Shown one piece after another: positions 50,995 to 59,430 of a stretch of DNA of 64,000 nucleotides. The notes under the pieces were generated by a model, which saw only the letters and a program-made list of their open reading frames with translations, was not told where the DNA came from and did not search any database. The stretch is from NCBI GenBank assembly GCA_034667225.1, contig JAXDKG010000067.1, positions 95,227-159,226 of the forward strand, given 5' to 3'. The DNA is from DATMER01 sp034667225. Its GTDB lineage: Bacteria > Acidobacteriota > Thermoanaerobaculia > Multivoradales > UBA5704. Position numbers and translations under genes: made by a program. How positions within the stretch are numbered: the first letter of the stretch is position 1; every line of letters begins with the position of its first letter.

Positions 50995-52193
50995 CCGACG
51001 ACCTCGGGCTGTTCGAGGAAAGTCCCGTGCGGGAGCGGCCCCGGTCGGCCGCGCGCAAGGCCAAACCCAAGCCCAACCGCAAGCGCGGCAAGGTGATCGT
51101 GTTCTCGCTCATCGTCTTGGTGCTGGTCGGGGGCGTCTTGTACGGCGTGCGGCAGTTGACCGGCATCGGCGGCTACGAGGACTTCTCCGGCCGGGGCGAG
51201 CACGACGTCGTCGTGGAGATCAAAGGCGGTGACAGCACCAACGCCATCGCCAACCGGCTCAGCGAAGACGGCATCATCGCCAGCCCTCGCGCGTTCCTCG
51301 CCGCCGCCGAGAGCGAGTCGAAGGTCCGCTCGATCCAGCCCGGCTTCTACGTGCTGCGCACGAAGGTCTCGGGCACGGACGCGGTTTCCATGATCGTCGA
51401 CCCGACGTCGAAGGTGGGCAACCTCCAGATCAAGGCGGGTACCCAACTCGATGACCTGACCAACGGCGCGACGGTCATCCCCGGCATCTTCACCCTGGTG
51501 TCGAAGGCATCCTGTGCCAGGCTCGACGGGGTCGACAACTGCGTCTCCGTCGAGGACATCCGCAAGGCTGCGGAGACCGCCGACCTGGCCACGCTCGGCG
51601 TGCCCGACTGGGCCATTCCGGACGCCACCCGCGCCCCTGAACCCAAGCGTCGGCTCGAAGGGCTGATCGCGCCCGGCGTGTACGACGTCAAGCCCGGCTC
51701 GACGCCGGAACAGCTCTGGCAGATGGTGCTCGGCGACTCGTCCGCGCGCATCCAGAGCTATGGCATGCCGAAGCTGGCGGAAAGCACGGGGCTCACGCCA
51801 TACCAGCTCATGGTCGTCGGCTCGTTGATCCAGCGTGAGGCCATCGCGGCGGACTTCGCCAAGGTTTCCAGGGTCACCTACAACCGACTCGCCAAGGCGA
51901 TGGAGTTGAAGTACGACTCGACGATCAACTACATGCTCGACAGTCCGGTGATCACGACCAAGGGCGAGGACCGGGCGAAGCCGGGGCCGTACAACACTTA
52001 TCTCAACACCGGACTCACGCCGACCCCGATCGCGGCGGTCAGCAGGGAAGCGCTGGACGCGGCGGCGAATCCGGTCGCGGCGACGTGGTTGTTCTTCGTC
52101 AAGTGCCAGAAGGACGGCACGTCGTGCTTCGCCGACACCAACGAGCAGCACGAGGCCAACATCAAGCTGGCGAGGGCCAACGGTGCCTACTGA
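50991..52193 (+). CDS. mltG: Endolytic murein transglycosylase MltG
   Basis: 400 aa from ATG 50991, overlapping the ruvX stop. Basic cytoplasmic N-terminus (KAKPKPNRKRGK), one membrane helix (VIVFSLIVLVLVGGVLYGV), then a YceG domain: GDSTNAIANRLSEDGII, QPGFYVL, GLIAPGVYDV, ASLIQREA-type GSLIQREAI, YDSTINYML and YNTYLNTGLTPTPI. The catalytic Glu is in QREA. Releases nascent glycan strands. Confidence 0.95.
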   Translation: MTDDLGLFEESPVRERPRSAARKAKPKPNRKRGKVIVFSLIVLVLVGGVLYGVRQLTGIGGYEDFSGRGEHDVVVEIKGGDSTNAIANRLSEDGIIASPRAFLAAAESESKVRSIQPGFYVLRTKVSGTDAVSMIVDPTSKVGNLQIKAGTQLDDLTNGATVIPGIFTLVSKASCARLDGVDNCVSVEDIRKAAETADLATLGVPDWAIPDATRAPEPKRRLEGLIAPGVYDVKPGSTPEQLWQMVLGDSSARIQSYGMPKLAESTGLTPYQLMVVGSLIQREAIAADFAKVSRVTYNRLAKAMELKYDSTINYMLDSPVITTKGEDRAKPGPYNTYLNTGLTPTPIAAVSREALDAAANPVAATWLFFVKCQKDGTSCFADTNEQHEANIKLARANGAY

Positions 52194-53019
52194 TCGGCGG
52201 GCCGCGGTCATCGGATCGCCGGTCGATCACTCGCTTTCCCCTGTCCTGCATGGCGCCGCGTACGCCGCGCTCGGGCTGACGGGCTGGACTTACGACCGCA
52301 TCGAGTGCGACGAGGCCGGGCTGCCCGCGCTGGTCGCGTCGTTGGGACCGGAGTGGATCGGCCTGTCGGTCACCATGCCGGGCAAGGCCGCCGCGTTGGC
52401 CACCGCTTCCTCGGCCACCGAGCGGGCGCGGGCGGTAGGCGCGGCCAACACGTTGATTCACGCCGACGACGGCACCTGGCGTGCGGACTGCACGGATATC
52501 GACGGCGTGACCGGCGCGCTCCGGGCGGCCGGGTATGAGCCGGGAACGTCCGCGGTGGTGCTCGGCGCGGGCGGTACGGCTCGTGCGGCATTGGCGGGCT
52601 TGGTGGAGTTGGGGATCTCGCAGGCAACCGTCGTGGTCCGCGATCTCTCGCGCGCGGCTGACGCTGTGGCGTGTGCCGAACGGCTCTCGTTGCGCATGGA
52701 ACTGGCTGAGTGGTCCACAGTGGACTTCGCGGCGCTGGCACGGGATGCGGCTGTCGTCGTCAACACGGCGCCCGCGTCGGCTGCCGCGCCGCTCGCGTCG
52801 ACGATGGCGCTGGCCCCTTGCGTTCTCGATGTGATCTACCACCCGTGGCCGACGCCGGTCGCGGACGCGGTGGCGGCGGCAGGTGGGCGGCTCGCGACCG
52901 GCCTGGACATGCTTCTGCACCAGGCATTCGCGCAGGTGGAGCACTTCACCGGACAGCCCGCGCCCCGAACCGAAATGCGCGACGCGCTGCGGTTGGCGGC
53001 GGGCGGCGTCCTGCTGTGA
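52183..53019 (+). CDS. aroE: Shikimate dehydrogenase
   Basis: 278 aa from GTG 52183, overlapping mltG by 11 bp. Shikimate binding IGSPVDHSLSPVLHGAAYAA and SVTMPGK (catalytic Lys, with Met-Pro where others have V-P); GAANTL, DCTDIDG, the NADP loop VLGAGGTARAAL and DVIYHPWPTP. Reduces 3-dehydroshikimate. Actinobacterial AroE proteins commonly keep this position after mltG. Confidence 0.94.
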   Translation: MPTDRRAAVIGSPVDHSLSPVLHGAAYAALGLTGWTYDRIECDEAGLPALVASLGPEWIGLSVTMPGKAAALATASSATERARAVGAANTLIHADDGTWRADCTDIDGVTGALRAAGYEPGTSAVVLGAGGTARAALAGLVELGISQATVVVRDLSRAADAVACAERLSLRMELAEWSTVDFAALARDAAVVVNTAPASAAAPLASTMALAPCVLDVIYHPWPTPVADAVAAAGGRLATGLDMLLHQAFAQVEHFTGQPAPRTEMRDALRLAAGGVLL

Positions 53020-53097
53020 CCTGCCAGGTAATTACGTCGCGGTGCGTTCGCTGATACGCTGGAAAACGAATTGTGAAACTACCTGGGGAGTGTCGCA

Positions 53098-53457
53098 ATG
53101 CGTCGTCTATTTCATATGTGTTTGATGGTCGCCGTGCTGGCGTGTGCCATGGTGTTCGCCAGTGGCGGAAGTGCGGGGGCTTCCCCGCATTCGCAGACTG
53201 TGGGGTCGCGCACTGTTGTCGCGGCGCCTGCCGCGTTTGCTGAGTTCCGCGAGGACGGTGTTCGTATTCGTACCGGTCCCGGCACGAACTACGCGGTCGC
53301 CGGACTGGGGTATCGCAACCACAGTGTCACCGCGCACTGCTTTGTTGCTCCTATTCCGAACTCCGCTTGGTACAAGATCACCGACAACACGACCGGCGTC
53401 CACGGTTGGGTCGCATCGTCTCTTCTCTACATCGAAGGTTCGTTTCCCGGCTGCTGA
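53098..53457 (+). CDS. Secreted bacterial SH3-domain protein
   Basis: 119 aa. Signal peptide (LMVAVLACAMVFASGGSAGA) followed by an SH3_3-type domain: GVRIRTGPGTNYAVAGLGY, then WYKITDNTTGVHGWVASSLL. Three mature-region cysteines or fewer; a pair could form a disulfide. Such small exported SH3 proteins are common in actinomycetes and may bind the cell wall. Lone gene, followed by a terminator-like hairpin. Confidence 0.82.
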   Translation: MRRLFHMCLMVAVLACAMVFASGGSAGASPHSQTVGSRTVVAAPAAFAEFREDGVRIRTGPGTNYAVAGLGYRNHSVTAHCFVAPIPNSAWYKITDNTTGVHGWVASSLLYIEGSFPGC

Positions 53458-53477
53458 CCTAGGTTCTGTCAACGCCT

Positions 53478-53509
53478 GCGGGCGATCACCTGGCCTGGTG
53501 ATCGCCCGC
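53478..53509 (+). terminator. Strong hairpin terminator after the SH3 gene
   Basis: GCGGGCGATCACC (53478-53490), loop TGGCCT, GGTGATCGCCCGC (53497-53509): a perfect 13-bp stem. No T-run follows, as is usual for actinobacterial terminators. Confidence 0.8.
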
Positions 53510-53635
53510 TGTGCTGACCTCTTCAGCCCGCGACAAGCACAAAATAGGAATATCGTCAAACGGCTATCCCCATACTATCGGGCTAATGACGGCCCGCCTC
53601 CACCTCGCTAACGTGGAAAGCGAAACGGAGGCACC

Positions 53636-54403
53636 ATGAATCCCCTGACCACACCCATGACCCGCGCCAAGATCCTGCCTTTCACCTTGGTGTTCATTGT
53701 TCTGATCCCCTTGGTACTCAACGACTTCCTAGGCCCGCCAGGCCGGGCGACCCTGCTATCGGCGTCGGCAGGCGCCGGAATCCTGGCCGGAATGCTCACC
53801 CGCCACGTCCTGCGCCGACTACCCCGAGGCGCCACCGTGAGTATTGGCTGGTGCGAAATACCGACAGCGATCCTTTGGGCATTCATCGCCGCGCGTTGGC
53901 ATTCCGGCGACATTCCGACGTGGTGGCTGCCCGCCGCAGTGCTGTTCGCCTGGTTCGCCGTCGCGCTCACCGTCGTCGACATCCACGAGCGCCGATTGCC
54001 GGACGTGATCACGCTGCCCGCGTACGCGGTGTTCGCGTCGGCTCTCGGCGTCGCGGCCATCGGAATCGCGGGATCGGGCCTGCCGTGGCAGCCCATGATG
54101 TGGCACGCAGCCGTAGGAGCCGCAGCGTTCCTCGTGTTCCACGCGGTCGTCCACTTGATCCACCCACCCGCGCTGGGCGCGGGCGACGTCAAACTCTCCG
54201 GCACCCTCGGCGGTCTCCTGGGCGCGATCGACCTCGCCGCATTACCTCTCGTCTTGGCGCTCGCGGCCCTTGCCACCCTGCTCATGGCTGCGGCGATTCC
54301 TGGGCGAGTCATGAACCGCTGGCGATCAGGCGTCCCGCACGCCCCAGGTCTGCTCGCCGCCACCGGTCTGGTCGTGCTCCTGAACTCCCCGGTGGCCGCA
54401 TGA
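53636..54403 (+). CDS. Prepilin peptidase (A24 family)
   Basis: 255-aa polytopic membrane aspartyl protease. The two catalytic Asp motifs are VDIHERRLPDVITLP and GAGDVKLSGTLGGLLG. An N-terminal CxxC methyltransferase domain is absent, as in many actinobacterial and TadV-like enzymes. This gene between aroE and aroC is a frequent actinobacterial feature. The bases after it up to 54487 hold no feature I can name. Confidence 0.92.
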   Translation: MNPLTTPMTRAKILPFTLVFIVLIPLVLNDFLGPPGRATLLSASAGAGILAGMLTRHVLRRLPRGATVSIGWCEIPTAILWAFIAARWHSGDIPTWWLPAAVLFAWFAVALTVVDIHERRLPDVITLPAYAVFASALGVAAIGIAGSGLPWQPMMWHAAVGAAAFLVFHAVVHLIHPPALGAGDVKLSGTLGGLLGAIDLAALPLVLALAALATLLMAAAIPGRVMNRWRSGVPHAPGLLAATGLVVLLNSPVAA

Positions 54404-54487
54404 CGTGACCCATGAGCGCGATCCACGGACTCACGCCCCACCGAATCGGGTTGACCTCAAGTTTGCTGGAGGTACCAGCATGATCGT

Positions 54488-55066
54488 ATGACTGTTTCAG
54501 CGGACGAGGCAACACGCCCGATTCTCATTCTGGGTCGACGTCGAGAAGTGGCGCAGGGCATCGCCAGGCAGCTCCGTGAGCGGGGGATCGAAGCGGTGAC
54601 TTCGACAGATCCCGAGCAGGCCGCGGGCGAGTTCACTGCGGGCGACTACCGGCTGATCGTGTTCGGCAATGGCGTCGTCGGCCCGGTGAGCATGCGACTG
54701 CGCCGAGAGTTCACCGAGCAGGACCCGACCACCAGGTTCCTCGACGCGTTCGCGCCGTTCGCGATCGGGCAGATCGTGAGGACGCTCGACCCGACGAGAA
54801 CCACGGCCCCGCTCCTGGACGATTTCCGCATGGAGGACGACGGAACCACTATCTGGGCCAAGGCCACCGTCAGGACCGCCTGTCTCCTGCGGGTGGACGT
54901 CTACAAGGCGCCTGTTGACGACGGCTGGGACGTCGACTTCATTGCCGAGGTCGAAGTGCAGGCAGGCTCGTATGAGACCCAGCTCGACGCCAACTATCGC
55001 GGAAGCGGCTTCACGATCGTCGCCACCGCGGCCGACGAGATCTACCTCGACCGCTTCAGCGTGTGA
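54488..55066 (+). CDS. Hypothetical protein, response-regulator-like N-terminus
   Basis: 192 aa. The N-terminal ~60 residues (ILILGRRREVAQGIARQLRE, YRLIVFGNGVVGP) look like a Rossmann or receiver-like fold but lack clear phospho-acceptor residues. The C-terminal half is beta-rich and acidic. No family recognised. Lone gene between the prepilin peptidase and a remnant of another copy. Confidence 0.65.
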   Translation: MTVSADEATRPILILGRRREVAQGIARQLRERGIEAVTSTDPEQAAGEFTAGDYRLIVFGNGVVGPVSMRLRREFTEQDPTTRFLDAFAPFAIGQIVRTLDPTRTTAPLLDDFRMEDDGTTIWAKATVRTACLLRVDVYKAPVDDGWDVDFIAEVEVQAGSYETQLDANYRGSGFTIVATAADEIYLDRFSV

Positions 55067-55181
55067 CGGGCCAGTTCCCCGGCACACGTCCGCCAGGTCG
55101 AGGCGCCCGCAAGATGAGACCACTCGATCCCGCACTGCCCAAACCGGAGGTCAACGGAACAACGACGCCACCAAACAAATG

Positions 55182-55820
55182 TCATCCGCCGTCGTCCCTG
55201 GGCGCGGGCGATGTCAAACTCTCTGGCACCCGGAGTCCCTGCTCGGCGCGATCAGTCTCGTTATCCTGCCCCTCGCCTTGGCATTGGCCGCGCTGATCAC
55301 TGGGCTCTTGCGCGATCGCTGCTCGTGCTTCTTCGGCTCGCGTTCGTTCCCGGCTCGCATGACACAGGGCTTGGTGGTGATGCCACCGATCGATCTCGGC
55401 TACGTCGGCGTACAATAGCGCGGCCCGCTCGTGGTAGGTCAGCCACAATTCTGCGGCGGCATTCTTCGAGGGTCGCTCCCGATCCAACAGGGCCGTCGCT
55501 GCCGACAGGGTCGCAGCGTCCCGGCGTTTGCCGCCGCGATAGTTGCGGGCGGCCGCCTCGACGGCGGCCGTGCCGCCTCGCGCCTTCGTCGCGGCGATGA
55601 GCGCCTCCACCTCATCCGCGTGCTGACGCTCTCGGTTCGCCCAGTACAACGTGTGGTCTCGGTGCGCGGGATCGACCACCGCCGTCTCCGCGTACAACGC
55701 CGCACTACGGCGGAAGAACGTCAACCATGTCCCCAGATCCGAACCCGGCGTCGGATATGCGGCCCGCATCAGCGCGTTTGCCTCGCCCAGCGTCCGCACC
55801 GCGTCAGCCCGACTCGCCAC
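55182..55820 (-). CDS. Hypothetical protein with two tandem helical units (AMED_5909-like)
   Basis: 212 aa from GTG 55820, with GGGAGGT 9 nt upstream. Two similar ~60-aa units occur: LGTWLTFFRRSAALYAETAV...HTLYWANRER and AELWLTYHERAALLYADVAE...HHQALCHASRER. They resemble the small actinobacterial AMED_5909 family (tentative). The last ~45 residues are read antisense through the prepilin-peptidase remnant and look acquired (SDQRGQCQGEGQDNE). Overlaps the next gene by 17 bp. Function unknown. Confidence 0.7.
   Translation of the reverse strand: MASRADAVRTLGEANALMRAAYPTPGSDLGTWLTFFRRSAALYAETAVVDPAHRDHTLYWANRERQHADEVEALIAATKARGGTAAVEAAARNYRGGKRRDAATLSAATALLDRERPSKNAAAELWLTYHERAALLYADVAEIDRWHHHQALCHASRERTRAEEARAAIAQEPSDQRGQCQGEGQDNETDRAEQGLRVPESLTSPAPRDDGG
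55185..55315 (+). pseudogene. Frameshifted remnant of a prepilin peptidase C-terminus
   Basis: Bases from 55198 (CTGGGCGCGGGCGATGTCAA onward) match 54173 of the intact gene with only two differences over 33 nt, encoding GAGDVKLSGT. A one-base deletion soon after shifts the frame, and the similarity continues as LLGAISLVILPLALALAALI in another phase, parallel to LLGAIDLAALPLVLALAALA. No start or N-terminal half remains. Bases 55067-55184 show nothing else recognisable. Confidence 0.85.
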
Positions 55821-56166
55821 GGCCAAGCACCTCCCACCGCGCGCCGGACACGCCGCTACCCGCGATCCGCTGCCGCGCTTGATCCTCAAACGCTTCTGCC
55901 GCCGCTCCAACGGCCGCCGTCACCAGCCACGGCAAACCGGGACATGCCGCGATCTCCCGCCACAACTGCGCCACCGTCCACGACGCTGATGCCATCACCT
56001 CGATCACGTCCATATCGCCGGGCGACGAATCAGCCTCTATCTCCGCGACTCGCCCGTACAGCCGATACGCGTCCTGCCACCGCGACACCAACTCATCCGG
56101 CACCATCGACAACCCGCCCACCACATCCACGTCCTGACCAGAGAGTGACAACGCCGCCACACCCAT
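55804..56166 (-). CDS. Hypothetical small actinobacterial protein
   Basis: 120 aa from ATG 56166, preferred because GAGGAG lies about 7 nt upstream; the open frame extends to 56253. Two helical stretches (LVSRWQDAYRLYGRVAEIEA and MASASWTVAQLWREIAACPG) and no recognised domain. Forms a two-gene unit with the AMED_5909-like gene, divergent from the HTH-TPR regulator at 56343. Confidence 0.65.
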   Translation of the reverse strand: MGVAALSLSGQDVDVVGGLSMVPDELVSRWQDAYRLYGRVAEIEADSSPGDMDVIEVMASASWTVAQLWREIAACPGLPWLVTAAVGAAAEAFEDQARQRIAGSGVSGARWEVLGRGESG

Positions 56167-56342
56167 CCTGACTCCTCTGTGATTGCCCTCCATGGAGCTT
56201 CGGCTGATCACGGTTGACTGCGGTACGTCGTGGCCACTGACATGTCCCGCCATCTGGTGACTTCTTGACCTGAAACCTTCCTGACCTGGACAGATCGCCG
56301 TACCGTTGGCGGTGAGACACCACGATCACCCGGGGGTGGGGT

Positions 56343-57653
56343 ATGCCGGACGACGCGTCCGCACGGACGCGCCTGGAGCAGTTACTCGGTCAGCGCCACA
56401 TGACTTTGCGGGAGTTCCGCAAGCGCTACCAGGACGCGACGGGCGACGATCTCAGCGAACGGCAGGCGTATCGATGGGTCGCGGGACAACTTCGCGGAAT
56501 GCCGTATCCGCGCGCGCAGGGCGCTCTGGAGCGAATGTTCGGCGAGCCGGTATCGCGCTTGTTCGGCCAGCCGTACGGACATGCGGCGGTTCCGGCCACG
56601 CCCACGGCTCTGCCGCTGAGAGGGAACGCCCGATCCGACTGGGAAGGCCAGGTGATCTCCATCTGCGCCGACCGCGCGCGCCAATTTTTGGCCAAAGCGG
56701 AGGCCAGCAGAGTGGGAAACGAAACGATGGACCAAATAGCCGACGACGTTCGCAGGCTGGCGATCGTGTACCAGCAATTGCCGTTGGAACGCATTCTGGG
56801 CGACATGGCGGACACACAGAACCGTGTGTTGACGCTGCTTGAGGGCAGATCGCTGCCACACCAGATGCGCGACCTATACCTACTCGCTGGCGTAGCCTCT
56901 GGTCTGATGGCGCGCGCGTCCCACGATCTAGGGGCACCGCACGACGCGATGACTCAGGCACGAGCCGCGTATGCCTGCGCGGACAATGCGGGCCACAACG
57001 GCTTGCGCGCGTGGACCCGCGGGCTGCAAGTGCTCATCGCGTACTGGTCAGGCGACTTCGCTGGATCAGTCCGCTATGCCGAACTTGGCGCGGAAGCGGC
57101 AAACCACACCAGTGGCACCGCCGCAGTGTGGCTGGCCAGCGGACACGCGCGGAGCCTCGCAGCACTCAACCGATTGGATGAAGCACGCGAGGCGATAGAT
57201 CGTGCCCGCCAAGCGCGCGAACGAGTCGTGCCTGACGAACTGGACGTTCTGGGAGGACTTTGCGCCTTCGGTACCCAACGCCAGTTCTACTACGCGGCTG
57301 ATGCGCTTGCTTGGGGAGGCGTCGAGACAGCGGTTGAGACAGAACGTTCGGCAATGGAAGCGCTCGAAGCTCACAGGACGGCCCCGGCGGCTGACCGGGC
57401 ATTCGCCACCGAAGCGGGGGCGCGTTGCGACCTGGCCATGGCTCGCGTACGACGCGGCGAATTCGAGGGAGGCGCCGACGCTCTTGCTCCAGTGTTGTCC
57501 TTGCCCGTTTCCCAGCGAATCCATGGCATCGTGACCTCGGTCAGACATGTCCGGCGATCGATGCCTGTCGACGCGGCACCCGGTCGCGCAGCCCTCGATC
57601 TTCTTGGGGCCATCGAGACCTTCACGGCCGAACGTCTTACCATTCCGGGTTGA
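56343..57653 (+). CDS. HTH-TPR transcriptional regulator
   Basis: 436 aa. An N-terminal HTH-like region (LEQLLGQRHMTLREFRKRYQ, LSERQAYRWVAGQLRGMPYP) is followed by a helical TPR-type body from ~100. The pattern is common in streptomycete and pseudonocardial regulators that pair with small hypothetical genes. Divergent from the 56166-55182 pair across 176 bp, which it may regulate; I see no clear operator there. Confidence 0.78.
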   Translation: MPDDASARTRLEQLLGQRHMTLREFRKRYQDATGDDLSERQAYRWVAGQLRGMPYPRAQGALERMFGEPVSRLFGQPYGHAAVPATPTALPLRGNARSDWEGQVISICADRARQFLAKAEASRVGNETMDQIADDVRRLAIVYQQLPLERILGDMADTQNRVLTLLEGRSLPHQMRDLYLLAGVASGLMARASHDLGAPHDAMTQARAAYACADNAGHNGLRAWTRGLQVLIAYWSGDFAGSVRYAELGAEAANHTSGTAAVWLASGHARSLAALNRLDEAREAIDRARQARERVVPDELDVLGGLCAFGTQRQFYYAADALAWGGVETAVETERSAMEALEAHRTAPAADRAFATEAGARCDLAMARVRRGEFEGGADALAPVLSLPVSQRIHGIVTSVRHVRRSMPVDAAPGRAALDLLGAIETFTAERLTIPG

Positions 57654-57680
57654 CCGGCGAACAGCCGATATGGTCTTGGA

Positions 57681-58244
57681 ATGGTTGAGCTACATGGGCA
57701 GCAGGTCCGGCTGCGAGAACTTAGGGCAGACGACCTTGACGCCTCACTGACGGTTGTCGGTGACGACAGGGTGACAAAGTCTCTGTCGTTCAATTCGCTA
57801 GACCGCGATACCCAAGCGGTCCGCCTGGCGGGAGCGGTCGAGCGCGCTCAGTACCTTCCGCGTACTGAGTATTACCTGGCGGTTACCGCTCTTGTCGACG
57901 ACCTACTGATCGGATTTGCGCGCCTTGAACTCACGGGAATGCACGCCGCGAAACTTGGCGGCGCAGGCGCGGTGGGTGTTTGGGGACAAGGCTATGCCAC
58001 CGACGCTGCCAGGACTCTGATCACCTACGGATTCAACGATCTAGGACTTCACCGCATCACCGCGGCAATCGGGCCGGACAACACCGCGTCCCTCTCCCTC
58101 GTCGGGCGGCTCGGCTTTACCTACGAAGGTCGACTTCGCGACCACGTTCACACTAACGGCGCATGGCGCGACTCCAACCTTTATTCGATGCTCGCCACCG
58201 AATGGAAGTCCAATGAAGGAATATCGACCGAAAGGAAAGAATAG
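57681..58244 (+). CDS. GNAT-family N-acetyltransferase (RimJ/RimL-like)
   Basis: 187 aa. Starts VRLRELRADDLDASLTVVGD, then the acetyl-CoA loop region GVWGQGYATDAARTLITYGF and HRITAAIGPDNTASLSLVGR with LGFTYEGRLRDHV, all RimJ/RimL hallmarks. Substrate unknown. 27 bp after the HTH-TPR gene. Confidence 0.9.
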   Translation: MVELHGQQVRLRELRADDLDASLTVVGDDRVTKSLSFNSLDRDTQAVRLAGAVERAQYLPRTEYYLAVTALVDDLLIGFARLELTGMHAAKLGGAGAVGVWGQGYATDAARTLITYGFNDLGLHRITAAIGPDNTASLSLVGRLGFTYEGRLRDHVHTNGAWRDSNLYSMLATEWKSNEGISTERKE

Positions 58245-58247
58245 CGA

Positions 58248-58505
58248 ATGTCGCTTCTCGAACAGGCCGCAGGAGCGTTGGGTCAAGCCGCGGGACAGGT
58301 CCCGCTGGAGACAGCGCACAGCGCTTTGGAGCAACTGAACTTGTCCATCCAGACTGTCGCCGCTGTAGGTGGGCCCACCGGTGATCGTCTGGTCGCAGAG
58401 GCACAGACCGTGGCAGCCGATCTTGAAGCTGTCACCAGCCGAATGTCTGCTCTGCGCACCAACCTCCAAGACACGGCTCAGCGAATCTTGCAGGGCTACG
58501 CTTGA
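58248..58505 (+). CDS. Small helical protein upstream of a predicted toxin, same frame
   Basis: 85 aa, almost wholly helical (LETAHSALEQLNLSIQTVAA, ADLEAVTSRMSALRTNLQDT), Cys-free. No family recognised; the size and helical content recall WXG100-like or toxin-leader proteins. The next gene is in the same reading frame after the TGA at 58503-58505. It could therefore be the separated N-terminal part of a toxin precursor. Confidence 0.65.
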   Translation: MSLLEQAAGALGQAAGQVPLETAHSALEQLNLSIQTVAAVGGPTGDRLVAEAQTVAADLEAVTSRMSALRTNLQDTAQRILQGYA

Positions 58506-58532
58506 AGAACCCCTGACGGCTCCGTTGCTCCC

Positions 58533-58910
58533 GTGCCGGAGTTGGCGAGACTGGTTCGATTTTGGCGAACCCTCGCTGACGAGTGCGGAAACGCTCGGTC
58601 CTTCTCGTCGTTCGCCGCGGCTAAGAAGGCGCTTGGCGCGCGGTCCGGTCATGAACTCAACCATATTGTCGAACAGTGCCAAGCAAGGACTGATCGCGGC
58701 GGGTTTGCTGTCGAACGGATCAATAGCACGGACAATCTCGTGTTTCTGCCCCACGAGGTGCATGATCTGGTTAGCCGAAAATTTTCCTCGAAGAGTGTCG
58801 ACGGTGAAACCGTCTTGCGGGACATGCTGAACGATGAGGATTGGGAGGTTCAACACAAACGTGGCAGCCAGGAGATTGATCGAGCGTGGGAGAGGTATGA
58901 CCGGCGATGA
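58533..58910 (+). CDS. Predicted HNH-like nuclease toxin domain
   Basis: 125 aa from GTG 58533, with no ribosome-binding site visible. The core SFSSFAAAKKALG, then HELNHIVEQCQAR, INSTDNLVFLPHEVHDLVS and FSSKSVDGETVLRDML gives an H..HIVEQ / N / H pattern of the HNH/endonuclease VII fold seen at the C-termini of polymorphic toxins. Two immediate neighbours fit a toxin module: a helical protein upstream in the same frame and a HEAT-like protein coupled at ATGA. Nuclease activity is inference. Confidence 0.6.
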   Translation: MPELARLVRFWRTLADECGNARSFSSFAAAKKALGARSGHELNHIVEQCQARTDRGGFAVERINSTDNLVFLPHEVHDLVSRKFSSKSVDGETVLRDMLNDEDWEVQHKRGSQEIDRAWERYDRR

Positions 58911-59278
58911 CTGACCCAAACATGGTCGCGTCCGCGCAAGAGGAGTTCAAGGCGCGGATTCAGTCATGGCTGGTGGCCATGAATGACATGAAGATCGACG
59001 TGAGTGTCGCCAATGCGCAGGTAGACCGACTGCGCAAGTGGGTGGCGACGCTGGACGAGCGCGGCATCGCCCGGGACGTCTTGCTGCCACTGCTGTCCGA
59101 TGAAATGCCGGTCACTCGGTACGGCGCCGCGGCTTATCTGCTGCGACGAGGCGAAGCCGACCGGGCGCTGCCCCTGCTTCAGGCAATGGCTGACGACCCC
59201 AAGAACGGGTCGTTGGCATCGGCTGCCGACACGACCTTGCTGGGGTGGCGGAAGGAACAACGGGCTGCGGGACAATAG
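58907..59278 (+). CDS. HEAT-like predicted immunity protein
   Basis: 123 aa, overlaps the toxin stop by 4 bp (ATGA). Helical repeat content (RDVLLPLLSDEMPVTRYGAA, AYLLRRGEADRALPLLQAMA, TTLLGWRKEQ) resembles HEAT/DUF2019-type immunity proteins. Coupled translation would ensure protection. Bases 59279-59430 show no feature. Confidence 0.65.
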   Translation: MTDPNMVASAQEEFKARIQSWLVAMNDMKIDVSVANAQVDRLRKWVATLDERGIARDVLLPLLSDEMPVTRYGAAAYLLRRGEADRALPLLQAMADDPKNGSLASAADTTLLGWRKEQRAAGQ

Positions 59279-59430
59279 ACAGCCACAGTTCAACCCGCCA
59301 CGGCTGCCGACGATGCACGACAACAGCAGGTCAGCGGCCATGCGGCGGATAGCAGGGTAACCGGGCGCTGGGGGTGGGTGAGCCCTATCCGGTCGGTGCT
59401 GGTCAACGGTGCCATGACAGGATCTAGACC

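Noticed and set aside
59279..59430. tRNA or small RNA gene between the immunity gene and aroC
   Set aside because: No cloverleaf, hairpin with T-run or other RNA signature could be folded by eye.
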